Shown piece by piece: positions 1 to 7,973 of a stretch of 39,274 bases of DNA. A program made the translations under genes and the position numbers. The notes beneath the pieces were generated by a model that had not been told where the DNA came from, searched no databases, and worked only from the letters and a program-made list of their open reading frames with translations. Every line of letters begins with the position of its first letter. Within the stretch, counting starts at the first letter, position 1. The DNA comes from Desulfurococcales archaeon (lineage in GTDB: Archaea; Thermoproteota; Thermoprotei_A; Sulfolobales; AG1), in NCBI GenBank assembly GCA_009903825.1, contig WYEN01000081.1, positions 1 to 39,274 on the forward strand, given 5' to 3'.

Positions 1-197
1 TTATTGTGGGCACAGTGGCAAACATATGTGTGCTACATACAGCGGCAAGCGCAGCCTTAAGATGGTATAAGATATATGTTCCTATAGATGGTATAAGTGC
101 TTTAAATGATTTTGATCTTTATACAACACTTAGACAGATATCGTTTCTCTACAAAGGAGTGATCGTTAGATCAGTAGATGACATAGTCTTCATATAA
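1..197 (+). CDS. Isochorismatase-fold cysteine hydrolase, C-terminal end (partial)
   Basis: The reading frame is open from the window edge and ends in TAA at 195-197, so only about the last 64 residues are present. The stretch GTVANICVLHTAASAALRWY matches the cis-peptide and nucleophile-cysteine segment of isochorismatase/nicotinamidase-family hydrolases (usual form G..T..CVLHTA...A...GY). It is followed by the expected 'IDGISALNDFD' and a final strand ending VRSVDDIVF. The cysteine in 'ICVLHTA' would be the catalytic nucleophile. The substrate cannot be told from this fragment; nicotinamidase is one option. The polyferredoxin gene starts 15 nt downstream on the same strand, so the two may be co-transcribed. 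Confidence 0.75.
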   Translation, partial: IVGTVANICVLHTAASAALRWYKIYVPIDGISALNDFDLYTTLRQISFLYKGVIVRSVDDIVFI

Positions 198-212
198 AGT
201 CTAAAGAGAATA

Positions 213-1634
213 GTGAAAAAGATGATCCTTGGTAGAGATGTCGTCATAAGCGATCATGATCTTATTGGAGAATGGGAGCTTAAGAGAATAAGTTTTAGAG
301 ATATCGAGGAGCTTATAGATTATATATATATGAATCTTTCCAACAATCCTATTATTATCGCATATAATAATATATGGAGATATACAGATGAGATATTTAA
401 AAGATTACGCGACAGAGGTTTCAACGTCTTCACTATAGATCTTGTCGACATAAATTTTGAGAAGATTTTATCAAAAACATTGAGTATAGAACAGATTATA
501 AAAGCTCGTCTATCTAGAATCAGATATTCTAATGTTGATAAGACGCCTGTCAAGATGTCTCTGAACAAGTCTGTTAGTAGAAAAGATCTTTTGAGAGCTC
601 ATGTCAATGTTTTCTTAGAATATATTTATAAACCTGTTGTAGACGTCGAGACATGTATGATGTTGCCTAGATGTGATTTATGCATCAGATCATGCCCTTC
701 AAAAGCTCTTGATGAAAAGCCTCCTAAAGTTTATTATGACAAATGTATAAACTGTGGAATATGCTACTCTATATGTCCTGTGCAGGCTATTAATCCTCCT
801 CAGATGACCCCTAGATCAGTAGATATGTTTATAAAAACTGTCAGAAGCTTCAGTGAAGAGCCTATGTATATAATTTTCACATTATTTGATAAACTAAAAG
901 ATCTTTACTTCACAGATTTAGACACTGATCATCAGCCGGCCCTTATATTTCCCATTCAGAGTATAAATGATCTTACTCCACTTAATCTTTTAAAATTTTT
1001 ATTCCACGGATTCACGCCTGTGTTGCTAGGAGAATTAGATGTTTATCTGAGAAGAAGTATTAGAGAGCTTCTCAGCCTAAAGATGATCTTAACAGCTGAG
1101 AGACCTGAGGATCTTAAGAACATCCTTAGAAAAAAGATCATTAGTAAATACAAGGGAGCATCTAGAGAGGTTAGAGATTATGTTCTACAGATATTTAACG
1201 AATATGTTGAGAAAGATCTTGTCTTAAGCTTCCCAGGGGTAGGATATGTGTATGTGGATGATGAAAAATGCACATTATGTGAGGCATGTGTAAGATCCTG
1301 CCCAACGAAAGCTCTAAAGATCTTGGAGTATAAAGATGAGATGAGACTGATTCTCTCAATAAACAGATGTATCGGATGTAGAGAATGCGAATATATATGC
1401 CCTGAAAATGCCGTTAAAGTATACTGGTATTATAAGAAGAGCTCTGAAGAGGAAGTTCTCACAAGATCTAATATTGCTAGATGTGTCATATGTGGAGCAC
1501 CTTTAGGGCCTGAGAAAATGATCAGAAGAATAGAAAATAGACTAAGATCTTTAGGAGATCATGAGGCTATTAAATATGTTAGAATATGTGATAAATGTAA
1601 AACAAAACTTTTCTACGAAAAAATCTTTCAATAA
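213..1634 (+). CDS. Polyferredoxin with four [4Fe-4S] motifs and a C-terminal CxxC pair
   Basis: This is a cytoplasmic-looking iron-sulfur protein of 473 residues, presumably an electron carrier or the electron-transfer subunit of an oxidoreductase. Four cysteine clusters are visible in two pairs. The first pair is C148/C154/C157/C161 (with an unusual five-residue first spacing) and C178/C181/C184/C188. The second pair is C353/C356/C359/C363 and C386/C389/C392/C396. All four end in the ferredoxin-type CP. About 165 residues without cysteines separate the pairs. The C-terminus has two further CxxC pairs (C424/C427 and C459/C462), a likely zinc ribbon. The first 140 residues match no domain I recognise. 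The start is GTG at 213; ATG at 222 is an alternative. No catalytic partner is adjacent, so the redox partner is unknown. Confidence 0.8.
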   Translation: MKKMILGRDVVISDHDLIGEWELKRISFRDIEELIDYIYMNLSNNPIIIAYNNIWRYTDEIFKRLRDRGFNVFTIDLVDINFEKILSKTLSIEQIIKARLSRIRYSNVDKTPVKMSLNKSVSRKDLLRAHVNVFLEYIYKPVVDVETCMMLPRCDLCIRSCPSKALDEKPPKVYYDKCINCGICYSICPVQAINPPQMTPRSVDMFIKTVRSFSEEPMYIIFTLFDKLKDLYFTDLDTDHQPALIFPIQSINDLTPLNLLKFLFHGFTPVLLGELDVYLRRSIRELLSLKMILTAERPEDLKNILRKKIISKYKGASREVRDYVLQIFNEYVEKDLVLSFPGVGYVYVDDEKCTLCEACVRSCPTKALKILEYKDEMRLILSINRCIGCRECEYICPENAVKVYWYYKKSSEEEVLTRSNIARCVICGAPLGPEKMIRRIENRLRSLGDHEAIKYVRICDKCKTKLFYEKIFQ

Positions 1635-1981
1635 AATTATTATAGATCCTCTTAAAAAAGCTTTATAGACATCTATTATATACTACGACCGCTCTCTCTG
1701 CCCTAAAGAACGAGGCTTGTCCTGCTGTAGTAAAATAAGTTAAAAAGTTGAAGTAACAGAAAAACATGTTCAATACACAGTTTAAGAAGAAGATTCGAAG
1801 CCTGTTATCTGATAAATTTATCTATGATGAAGCTGATAATTGACGCTATCTTCTTAAAGTTTTCATATTTTTGGCTTTAAACACATAACGATTCTCTAAA
1901 ATAATTTTAAGAAAAACTTTTTAATTAATGTTCTATAAAACCTTATATATCCTTCGGGTAAATATTTAATGGTGATCATTA
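1635..1981. other. Intergenic region with an IS-end-like relic
   Basis: No gene is supported in this 347-bp gap. At 1687-1722, read on the minus strand, there is a degenerate match to the hairpin right end of IS200/IS605-type tnpB elements (on the plus strand GACC, then GCCCTAAAGAACGAGG). No tnpB coding remnant is recognisable beside it. A TATA-like TTATATAT at 1943-1950 and an SD at 1971-1977 serve the next gene. Confidence 0.4.
1971..1977 (+). promoter_or_regulatory. Strong Shine-Dalgarno GGTGATC
   Basis: GGTGATC is complementary to the 3' end of crenarchaeal 16S rRNA (anti-SD GATCACCTCC). It lies 4 nt before the GTG at 1982 and fixes that GTG as the start. Confidence 0.75.
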
Positions 1982-2476
1982 GTGAATGAGACAATATTTA
2001 CTACGATCAGTATAATAGCTACTGTTGTCACATCAATAGCTTCTCTAGGCTATTGGTTGGGAAAGAAATTTGCCATCATAGATGAGAGATTCAATAGAAT
2101 AGATGAGAGAATTAATAGGCTTGAGAAGGCTTTTACACAGTTTTCTGAGACTCTTATAATGGTTTTAGAATATAAAGGTGTGTTCACCTCTATAGAGGCT
2201 GCAAGTTTTAGAGGTCTAATAAAGGCTCTTTTACCGTCTCCCAGTTCAAAATATTATACGAGAGAGGTTTATGAGAGATTGAAACAGCTCTTAGATAAGG
2301 ATCCTAATGAATATACTATGGCGGATATTGATGAGATGAATAAGATAGCAGATCTAATAGAGAAAGAGGGTAGGGCATCTAATAGAGAGGATCTGATAGA
2401 TTATTCATATAAACTGAGATTTTATGCTATGATAGCAAAAGTAGTTTATATATATCCAAAACTGAGAAAAACCTAA
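1982..2476 (+). CDS. Membrane-anchored coiled-coil protein of unknown function
   Basis: A protein of 164 residues. Residues 5-27 form one hydrophobic segment. A short amphipathic coiled coil with repeated IDERxNRxxER spacing follows at about 32-50, then a helical soluble domain to the C-terminus. Small proteins of this layout (N-terminal helix, heptad repeat, helical tail) are common in Desulfurococcales, but I know of no assigned function. The GTG start is supported by the SD directly upstream. The gene stands alone between the polyferredoxin and a convergent aspartic protease gene. Confidence 0.65.
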   Translation: MNETIFTTISIIATVVTSIASLGYWLGKKFAIIDERFNRIDERINRLEKAFTQFSETLIMVLEYKGVFTSIEAASFRGLIKALLPSPSSKYYTREVYERLKQLLDKDPNEYTMADIDEMNKIADLIEKEGRASNREDLIDYSYKLRFYAMIAKVVYIYPKLRKT

Positions 2477-2530
2477 GCTTATTTATTAGAATTTATATCT
2501 TAACATCTGGTGTTATGAATAGAGAAATTT

Positions 2531-2887
2531 TTAAAGAGCTAGATGCCAAACATATCTAAGTTTTCCAGTGACCGGATCCACCTCAAATCCTAATGTCTCA
2601 AGAGCTGTCACTCCCAACACCTGAGCATCATCTTTCTCAGCAAAGACAACCTCGACATCGCCTTCAAAATCCTCGTATTTTATTGTTGCAATCCCAACTT
2701 CTCTAGTTATGATTCTTCCATCAATAGTTTTAAAATGTCTCACTCTTCTAGGTCTTATGTTAAGCTCTTTAAGAACATCTCTGCTGATCCAAGTGAATAT
2801 AGAGCCTGTGTCAACAATAAGATCAATTTCTCTGAAGATCTCTGCCTCAGGATTTTTAATAACAACTCTCACTCTAGTTAAACCCAT
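2531..2887 (-). CDS. Retropepsin-like (clan AA) aspartic protease
   Basis: A single-domain aspartic protease fold of about 118 residues. The catalytic motif is VDTGS in 'LIVDTGSIFTWI', and the C-terminal psi-loop half carries LGVTALETLGFEVDPVTGKL, the typical ending of archaeal clan AA proteins. Such proteins act as homodimers, each chain giving one catalytic Asp. The substrate is unknown. An ATG lies five codons upstream (2902), but the sequence between the two ATGs contains GGTGAT, an SD placed correctly for the ATG at 2887, so I chose the shorter form. A broken relative lies at 4172-4540. The PIN/AbrB pair is on the other side, so this is a neighbourhood of small accessory genes. Confidence 0.8.
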   Translation of the reverse strand: MGLTRVRVVIKNPEAEIFREIDLIVDTGSIFTWISRDVLKELNIRPRRVRHFKTIDGRIITREVGIATIKYEDFEGDVEVVFAEKDDAQVLGVTALETLGFEVDPVTGKLRYVWHLAL

Positions 2888-3069
2888 ATCATCACCTGAC
2901 ACACGTCCAGAATCTATTTAATTAAAAACATATAATCATTTAATACTGAGGTGGTTTGCCACAGCAATATTAAGTTTATCGAAATTCTTCTTTTCGCCAC
3001 ATATTGTTTGAAAACAATAAGATTAAGTTTATATCTGCAAGTTAAATTATGTTATTGGGTTTAACTGTT

Positions 3070-3327
3070 ATGAGTTCTAAACCTGTATTTGAAGTTAAGA
3101 TTTCTAAAAAGAGACTTATCTCTATACCTAAGGCGGTGGCTGATATGCTCGGTATAGTAGAAGGTATGAAACTTAAGGTATATGTTGAGGATAATAAAAT
3201 AATATTAGAGCCTGTCAGAGATGCCTTATGGTATGCGATATATGGTCCAAAAATAGGTTTTATAAGCTTCAAAGAGATAGAGGAGGAGAGCATATTTGAA
3301 CAAGAAAGATTATCAGATACTTCTTGA
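3070..3327 (+). CDS. AbrB/SpoVT-type antitoxin (VapB-like)
   Basis: A small DNA-binding swapped-hairpin protein of about 85 residues. The segment VFEVKISKKRLISIPKAVAD is the AbrB fold (KISKKRLISIPKAV, then LGIVEGMKLKVYV), followed by an acidic tail that would bind the toxin. Its 3' end overlaps the PIN gene by 32 nt, the usual arrangement for vapBC. An in-frame ATG at 3049 is possible. However, the TATA box TTTATAT at 3028-3034 predicts a transcription start near 3057, so the ATG at 3070 is preferred. The pair is probably autoregulated, as is usual for the family. Confidence 0.8.
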   Translation: MSSKPVFEVKISKKRLISIPKAVADMLGIVEGMKLKVYVEDNKIILEPVRDALWYAIYGPKIGFISFKEIEEESIFEQERLSDTS

Positions 3328-3727
3328 CACCTCATTTCTGCTACCGTTTCTAGGATTTAAAACTGATGACATTATTATAAACACATTGCCGAAGTTGAGA
3401 AGGTATTATCTATATTATAGCGACTTAAGTCTTCTCGAGGCTTTATGGAAGATATCTAAGATCGTAAAGAAGGAGAATTTAGAGATTATCATAGAAGGCA
3501 TAAGACTTATTAAAAAAGATCTTTATCATATTAGACTTGATGAGAGGGCAATCGAGATCGCAATCAATCTTTATATGTTGGGACACAAAGATCTTATAGA
3601 CGATCTATTATATGGTATAGCTATCTCTCAAGATCTTATGTTTCTCTCAATAGACAGATCATTAGAAAGCTTCATCAAAGAACACGGATACGAGAATGTT
3701 TTTATACATCCTGAGGAGATAGAATAG
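3296..3727 (+). CDS. PIN-domain ribonuclease toxin (VapC-like)
   Basis: A PIN domain of 143 residues. The acidic metal-binding positions are visible: the Asp in 'QILLDTSFLLPF' near the N-terminus, the Glu in 'SLLEALWKI', the Asp cluster in 'GHKDLIDDLLYGIA', and a final Asp in 'LSIDRSLESF'. The family cuts RNA with Mg2+ and is held inactive by the partner encoded just upstream. The start is TTG at 3296, supported by AGGAGGAG at 3281-3288 inside the end of the antitoxin gene. The domain appears complete. Confidence 0.82.
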   Translation: MNKKDYQILLDTSFLLPFLGFKTDDIIINTLPKLRRYYLYYSDLSLLEALWKISKIVKKENLEIIIEGIRLIKKDLYHIRLDERAIEIAINLYMLGHKDLIDDLLYGIAISQDLMFLSIDRSLESFIKEHGYENVFIHPEEIE

Positions 3728-4171
3728 GGTATTCAAAAGATCAAATGATGTCATCCCAGATTTTCATCTTTATATATACAGATCTCAGCAGACTGATCTA
3801 TATGACATTAATAGTATAAATAGTTAATATAGATAAGGATGGCTAAGAATAAAACCATAAGATCTTTATAATTAAAAACCTTGATGACATCACTCAACTA
3901 CTTTTAATATTTTCTCATCTCACTAGTAAAGTTTTGCAATGAAATACACTTTATTATTTTCAAGAATAATGATCCTCAGCAGTGATCTATGACTAGTTAG
4001 AGATGTGAATTTAGAGATCCCTGGGCAAGCATATAAATATTCACAAATTTGTCTAGCGAAAATAAACAATTAGCGATCCTTGGCTTATGTTATCGAAAAT
4101 TTTAACCTCTACATCTTCTCTCTGCTTAGTTTATTAACTTCTTATGAAGTATGATAGTAGAAAAGTCTGTC
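3728..4171. other. Non-coding stretch, no recognisable gene
   Basis: No frame of useful length and no recognisable protein similarity on either strand. The sequence is AT-rich with scattered GATC sites. It lies between the PIN gene and a decayed protease gene, so it may be old decayed coding sequence. Confidence 0.4.
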
Positions 4172-4540
4172 ATGGGCTATGTTAGAGCTCATATAATAAT
4201 AGGCGATATCTATAGGAGAAGAGTAAAAGAGGTTCACTCTTAATTTATGTAGGAACTTTATTTCCTGTTATACCATTTAGCTTAGCTAAAAAGCTTAGTA
4301 TAAAGTCTTTGGCTAAAACAAAGATTTTATTAGCAGATAAAAGAGAGATCACTGTTGATCTCTCCTCAGATTATTTTAGGGCTCCGGATAGAGAAGACGT
4401 GTTTCTAATAGTCTTAATGGGCTCTCCCAGCTCTTGTTAAGAACAATAGTTCTAGAAGGTCTGGGAATAAAAGTTGATCCTGCCACAGCAGACTAAAGCA
4501 TTCAAGACCTTACGGATCAGCTTTGCTGACACTTTTATGA
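4172..4540 (+). pseudogene. Decayed clan AA aspartic protease
   Basis: Translation starts at ATG 4172 (MGYVRAHIIIGDIYRRRVKE), then runs into a stop after 23 codons. After a shift of frame the homology continues (LIYVGTLFPVIPFSLAKKLS, then LADKREITVDLSSDYFRAPD). A third frame gives TIVLEGLGIKVDPATAD, and a fourth ends RLKHSRPYGSALLTLL and a stop at 4538-4540. The order matches the family: N-terminal strands, DTG region, LGxxxLExLGxxVDPxTG region, then the C-terminal tail. The catalytic DTG reads YVG here, so the active site is lost as well as the frame. At least three frameshifts mark it as an old pseudogene. Confidence 0.75.
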
Positions 4541-4921
4541 TATATCTATCACCATTAAAAGTAGCTAGAATCTAAGGATCGATTAGTTTAAAATTATAGA
4601 TTATGATGTAGAGAGCTATTTAATAGCTTTCTAGAGTATATTTAGATTGCTACATCTATGTCCTTAATATTTTAATTAGAGTTCCTTGAGAATAATCACT
4701 ATTTCTATTGAAGCCCCGATCCGTATTTGACAGGTCGTCTACAAAGGTATAAAACAGATCTTCACGGCTACTGCACATAGCATGTTTCACAAGCTAATAA
4801 CTATGATGCTATATAATTTTTCAAATCGATTGATTGTTGTGTAGATCTACTTTTGGTATAATATCTAGTCTAAACTCAATATTAATATGGTTAAAAAGAT
4901 CATTATGGAGATTTTATTCTA
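4541..4921. other. Non-coding stretch with one palindrome
   Basis: No gene is visible. The only structure noted is the 15-bp palindrome AGCTATTTAATAGCT at 4614-4628. The remainder is AT-rich and lies downstream of both flanking gene units. Confidence 0.35.
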
Positions 4922-4935
4922 AATATGAGTTAGGT

Positions 4936-5922
4936 TTAGGAGTTTAATAGAAGACGTTTTCTAATAGTGAAATAGCCTAGTAGAGTAGCTAATATAACTA
5001 CTATTGCCAATATATATATCTTATAACTCGGCTCAGATCCTTGGCCGTAGTCTATTGTCGATGTAGACGTTCCAGTTATTATGAGTGGAAGTGGTGTAAT
5101 TACTGGTGGAGAACCTTCGTAGACTATTGCAAACAATTTGCATTTTGAGATGTTTCTTACAGCTTTTGCGATTTGAAGACCAAGCTCGACTACTTGATTT
5201 ATGGAGAGATCTTCTTTATAATCTAAGGGGTATATTAATATTATTGGTAAACTACCGCGGGTAATTCCAATAGCTTTGCCTAACTCTCTTCCTATTTTAC
5301 TACTATATTCTCTTAACACGCTCTCAATAGCTCTATCATGTTCATCACTCCATCTTATAAATCTATCTATATCAAATGTTTCAGGTGATACAGCCCTAAT
5401 AAATAGCTTAGAATTATATCTCGAAATATTCACACTTAAACCTTTACTTATACCCAGAATTTTCTCTGAATCTTCAATTGAAATTATTGCTTCTAGAAGA
5501 TAACCTCCTGTTTGAGGTGTCGGAATATAGTTAATAGTCTTATAAGTTATATTTGCATTGTAGAAGATCCTCTTTATATCATTAATGATCTGTGAAGCAC
5601 TGATAATAGTAGCATTTATGTGAACAGGTCTACCGCCTTTACTCATTTCTTCAAGAGCTTTCCCGAAAGCTTCTTCATACGGATCTGTGAAGCCTCTGTA
5701 TGGTGCTAAACGATAATGATATATTGGCACATATCCACATTCATCTTTATAAACAGCTATGGGCTCAGGATCAATATAAAAGTAGATACTAGGAGCAATC
5801 TCCATAACAACTCCGCGAGTAAGTCCTGTGTTCAGAGCATGTATCTCCTGATATATAGGTGTTATCTGTAGCGTTATCAATGTTAGGAAGAGAACTATGA
5901 TCATATTGTTAAAAGAGCTCAT
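4936..5922 (-). CDS. Secreted, C-terminally anchored partner of the upstream protease
   Basis: About 328 residues: a signal peptide (hydrophobic stretch from about residue 8 to 25), an ectodomain of about 270 residues with several N-glycosylation sequons, a Pro/Ser/Thr-rich linker (GSPPVITPLPLIITGTSTST), one transmembrane helix and a short basic tail (RKRLLLNS). It would sit outside the cell, held in the membrane. The chosen start is ATG at 5922. A GTG at 5931 overlaps the sequence AGGTGATC, which serves as SD for the ATG and also contains the stop codon of the upstream protease, so translation is probably coupled. The gene at 9476-10492 has the same layout and the same position behind a protease fragment. 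Function unknown; no catalytic motif is seen. Confidence 0.6.
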   Translation of the reverse strand: MSSFNNMIIVLFLTLITLQITPIYQEIHALNTGLTRGVVMEIAPSIYFYIDPEPIAVYKDECGYVPIYHYRLAPYRGFTDPYEEAFGKALEEMSKGGRPVHINATIISASQIINDIKRIFYNANITYKTINYIPTPQTGGYLLEAIISIEDSEKILGISKGLSVNISRYNSKLFIRAVSPETFDIDRFIRWSDEHDRAIESVLREYSSKIGRELGKAIGITRGSLPIILIYPLDYKEDLSINQVVELGLQIAKAVRNISKCKLFAIVYEGSPPVITPLPLIITGTSTSTIDYGQGSEPSYKIYILAIVVILATLLGYFTIRKRLLLNS

Positions 5923-5927
5923 AAAGA

Positions 5928-6762
5928 TCACCTTGTGAAAAACACTTTATCTGATCCTCCTCCTTCTGTAAGAGGTACAAAACTTAGATAATAATAAAGA
6001 CCATCTATAGACGTCGTATAGACTCCATCAGAGGTTGCCCCCCAAATTACTCCTGCTGCTCTAACATCAGGTTCAAAAGCTACGCATTGTCCTGCATACG
6101 GATCCTCATAAACTGGTGCTCCGCTGTCTCCTGGAGCGGCTCTCATATCTCTAACAAAAAGCTGATAGTAGTAAGTTACAGAACCTACACTTAGATTTCT
6201 ATAAACCCCATATATATAACCAGAAGTCTCATTAGTTGTCGCTCCATATTTAGATACACGAATCATCTCACCTCTTCCCAGCCTAATTTCTGCTTCAATA
6301 AAGGTTAATGAACCAGCTACGCGTGCATAACCTGTTGATGAACACTTAAGAACCTTGTTAGTAATATTGACATTGCTTGTATTTCTCGCATATAATCCGT
6401 CTATGTTGCTAACATCAACTCTGTATACTGTAGCTATATGATTACTAGAGCTCACACGAGGTTGATATATATTGTCCAACAGATCCGCAGTGTCCCGCAG
6501 TTGTTATTCCGTAAGACACTATCCTAAGATCCTGTGATAATTCATAGCCTGTTAAACCCAGAGTACATACATTGATTATCCCGGAAGATGATTGAAGCTC
6601 TATTCTTGCTCCGCCAACCAAAGGTCTATATGTCGCACCAGGATCAGGACATTGAGCAAGAGATATATTTATTATAAGAAGAAAATATAGGATCGTTACA
6701 ATTATGAGGCCCTTATATATCTTAGACAATATTAAAATCATCATTTTACCTATAAAGATCAT
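5928..6762 (-). pseudogene. Secreted trypsin-like serine protease, frameshifted at an AT repeat
   Basis: Two overlapping frames together form one chymotrypsin-fold protease of about 275 residues. The first frame (from 6762) has a signal peptide ending near 'NISLAQ' and the catalytic-His motif ITTAGHCG. It stops shortly after 'VGQYIS'. The second frame (to 5928) continues 'YQPRVSSSNHIATVYRVD' and carries the catalytic-Ser motif APGDSGAPVY; the Asp may be in 'SNIDGLYAR'. The switch is a single frame change at the minus-strand run CAATATATATC near 6461-6475, where one AT unit more (or one base less) restores the full protein. This could be a recent mutation, a phase-variable tract, programmed frameshifting or a sequencing error. 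The membrane-protein gene follows directly. Confidence 0.7.
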
Positions 6763-6879
6763 TCTTTGAGAAAATAAAAACTTTTGTCTCGATATTTACC
6801 TTATAGATCCTATGTATTATCTGAGCACTCTTGTGAACCTCCAGAAAAAATATAAATAGATCTTAGAGAGCCTTCAGAG

Positions 6880-7490
6880 GAAGTACTTATCACCTAGATA
6901 CTCAGCTTTGAAGAGAAGAAGAGGATATTGTATAGAATTAGATCCTATCATGTGAAGGCCAGAAACACCCTGGAGGACTAGGCTAGAAGGGAGCTGCATA
7001 AGCCTGTGAGGTCAGCAGTCAAACTTCAATACGCTGTTGGTAGAGAAGATCTAACAGGCTTGATTCAAGTCCTCAGGAAGTTATTAAGGATCACAAGGCA
7101 AAGCTGATCATCATGGGGATATATTCAAGGCTTGAGAAGTAGATAAACTGACATGCTATAAAGCACCGAGCGTCGTTAGTAATAGTAAATCCAAGTGGCA
7201 CATCAAGTGAATGTAAACAATGCAATGCAGAAATGATCGAAAATGGATATAGAAGGCTTAGATGCCCAGATGTTGCTTCGAAGCAGTTAGAGACGTTGTT
7301 GAAAAGCTAAACATCAGGAAGAGGTCTCTAAAAACGCTAAGGATCAAAGCAGATCTTGAGAGGACTCCAGCCCCTCGCAACCTCTCAGATGATAGATGTA
7401 TACCCGAATAGATGAGGAGAACCGATGAACCACCCCAAAGGGAGCCATCGCTCTTAAAGGCGTGGAGAGGCAGAGGGGTGAGTATTATAT
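6880..7490 (+). pseudogene. tnpB: Decayed tnpB (RNA-guided nuclease of IS200/IS605-type element), C-terminal half
   Basis: Translated in shifting frames, this shows the ordered C-terminal half of TnpB. The RuvC-II glutamate region is QYAVGREDLTGLIQVLRK, then RLEK and HAIKHR. The zinc finger half is LVIVNPSGTSSECKQCNAEM with NGYRRLRCP, and after a +1 shift CFEAVRDVVEKLNIRKR. The typical tail follows (QMIDVYPNR, GEPMNHPKGSHR). The N-terminal half is missing or unrecognisable, and several stops and frameshifts are present. A degenerate right end follows at 7512-7545. In intact elements this protein is an RNA-guided endonuclease that helps keep the element; this copy is dead. Confidence 0.8.
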
Positions 7491-7511
7491 TGTTTATCAT
7501 CTTAAAGCTGA

Positions 7512-7545
7512 AGGTCTCGACCTTTTAATGCGTAGAGGAGGTTAG
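7512..7545 (+). mobile_element. Degenerate right end of the tnpB element
   Basis: GGTCTCGACCTTTTAATGCG then TAGAGGAGGTTAG aligns with the usual end of these elements (form CCTCGCCC-TTT-AGGGCGGGGAGGAGGTCAG), with a decayed hairpin. It sits immediately after the tnpB tail in the same orientation. It overlaps the stop codon of the HEPN gene on the other strand, so the insertion may define that gene's present 3' end. Confidence 0.6.
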
Positions 7546-7973
7546 TTTTTAGCCGTTATTTCTTGAAGAAGTTTTTCTACATGCTCTAACACTTTCTTGG
7601 CCATATTTAATGCCTGTTCAGCATCATATCTAGTGTATAATTCCTCTGGAGGTATACCTGCCTCTTCATCACCATACATTGCTAATTCTCTTTCTTTTCT
7701 CAGGGATCGTGATATTGATGCAAATTCATCTATGTGTTCTCTGAACCATTCTGGGAATCTATTTCTTTCTCTTCTTAACACAGGCCCTGGATCATGCCAT
7801 TTAGAAGGTTCGATCCCTACTAATCTTAAAGCGGCTTTTAGCGATAATTCAATAGTCTCTTGACATTGTCTCACTATATACGGATAGTTTCCTGACCTTA
7901 ATTCTTCTTCTGCATGTTTTAATCTGTCTCGTGCTTGTCTGAGATTAGATTTTGCTAATACAATATTATTCAA
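7542..7973 (-). CDS. HEPN-domain protein (toxin partner of MNT)
   Basis: A four-helix HEPN protein of 143 residues. Recognisable features are the helix-1 motif 'VRQCQETIELSLKAALRLVG', then the segment RSLRKERELAMYGDEEAGIP, typical of the archaeal HEPN family with the 'YGDE..G.PP' ending. In this family HEPN proteins are RNase-like toxins or minimal nucleotidyltransferase partners. The gene overlaps the upstream nucleotidyltransferase by 8 nt. The stop codon falls inside the right end of the tnpB relic (7512-7545), so the last residues may have been replaced by the insertion. Confidence 0.8.
   Translation of the reverse strand: MNNIVLAKSNLRQARDRLKHAEEELRSGNYPYIVRQCQETIELSLKAALRLVGIEPSKWHDPGPVLRRERNRFPEWFREHIDEFASISRSLRKERELAMYGDEEAGIPPEELYTRYDAEQALNMAKKVLEHVEKLLQEITAKN

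Noticed and set aside
6-197. A complete small protein starting at the first GTG
   Set aside because: The frame is open to the window edge and matches the interior of a larger isochorismatase-fold enzyme, so it is a partial gene.
1635-1981. A small gene or tRNA in the gap after the polyferredoxin
   Set aside because: No cloverleaf can be drawn and no frame has an SD or recognisable product.
3042-3335. Open frame of 97 codons on the minus strand
   Set aside because: Shadow of the AbrB antitoxin gene.
4614-4628. Hairpin terminator AGCTATT-T-AATAGCT
   Set aside because: The loop would be too short and there is no T-run; listed only as a palindrome.
7258-7500. Open frame of 80 codons on the minus strand
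   Set aside because: Antisense to the decayed tnpB tail; no similarity of its own.
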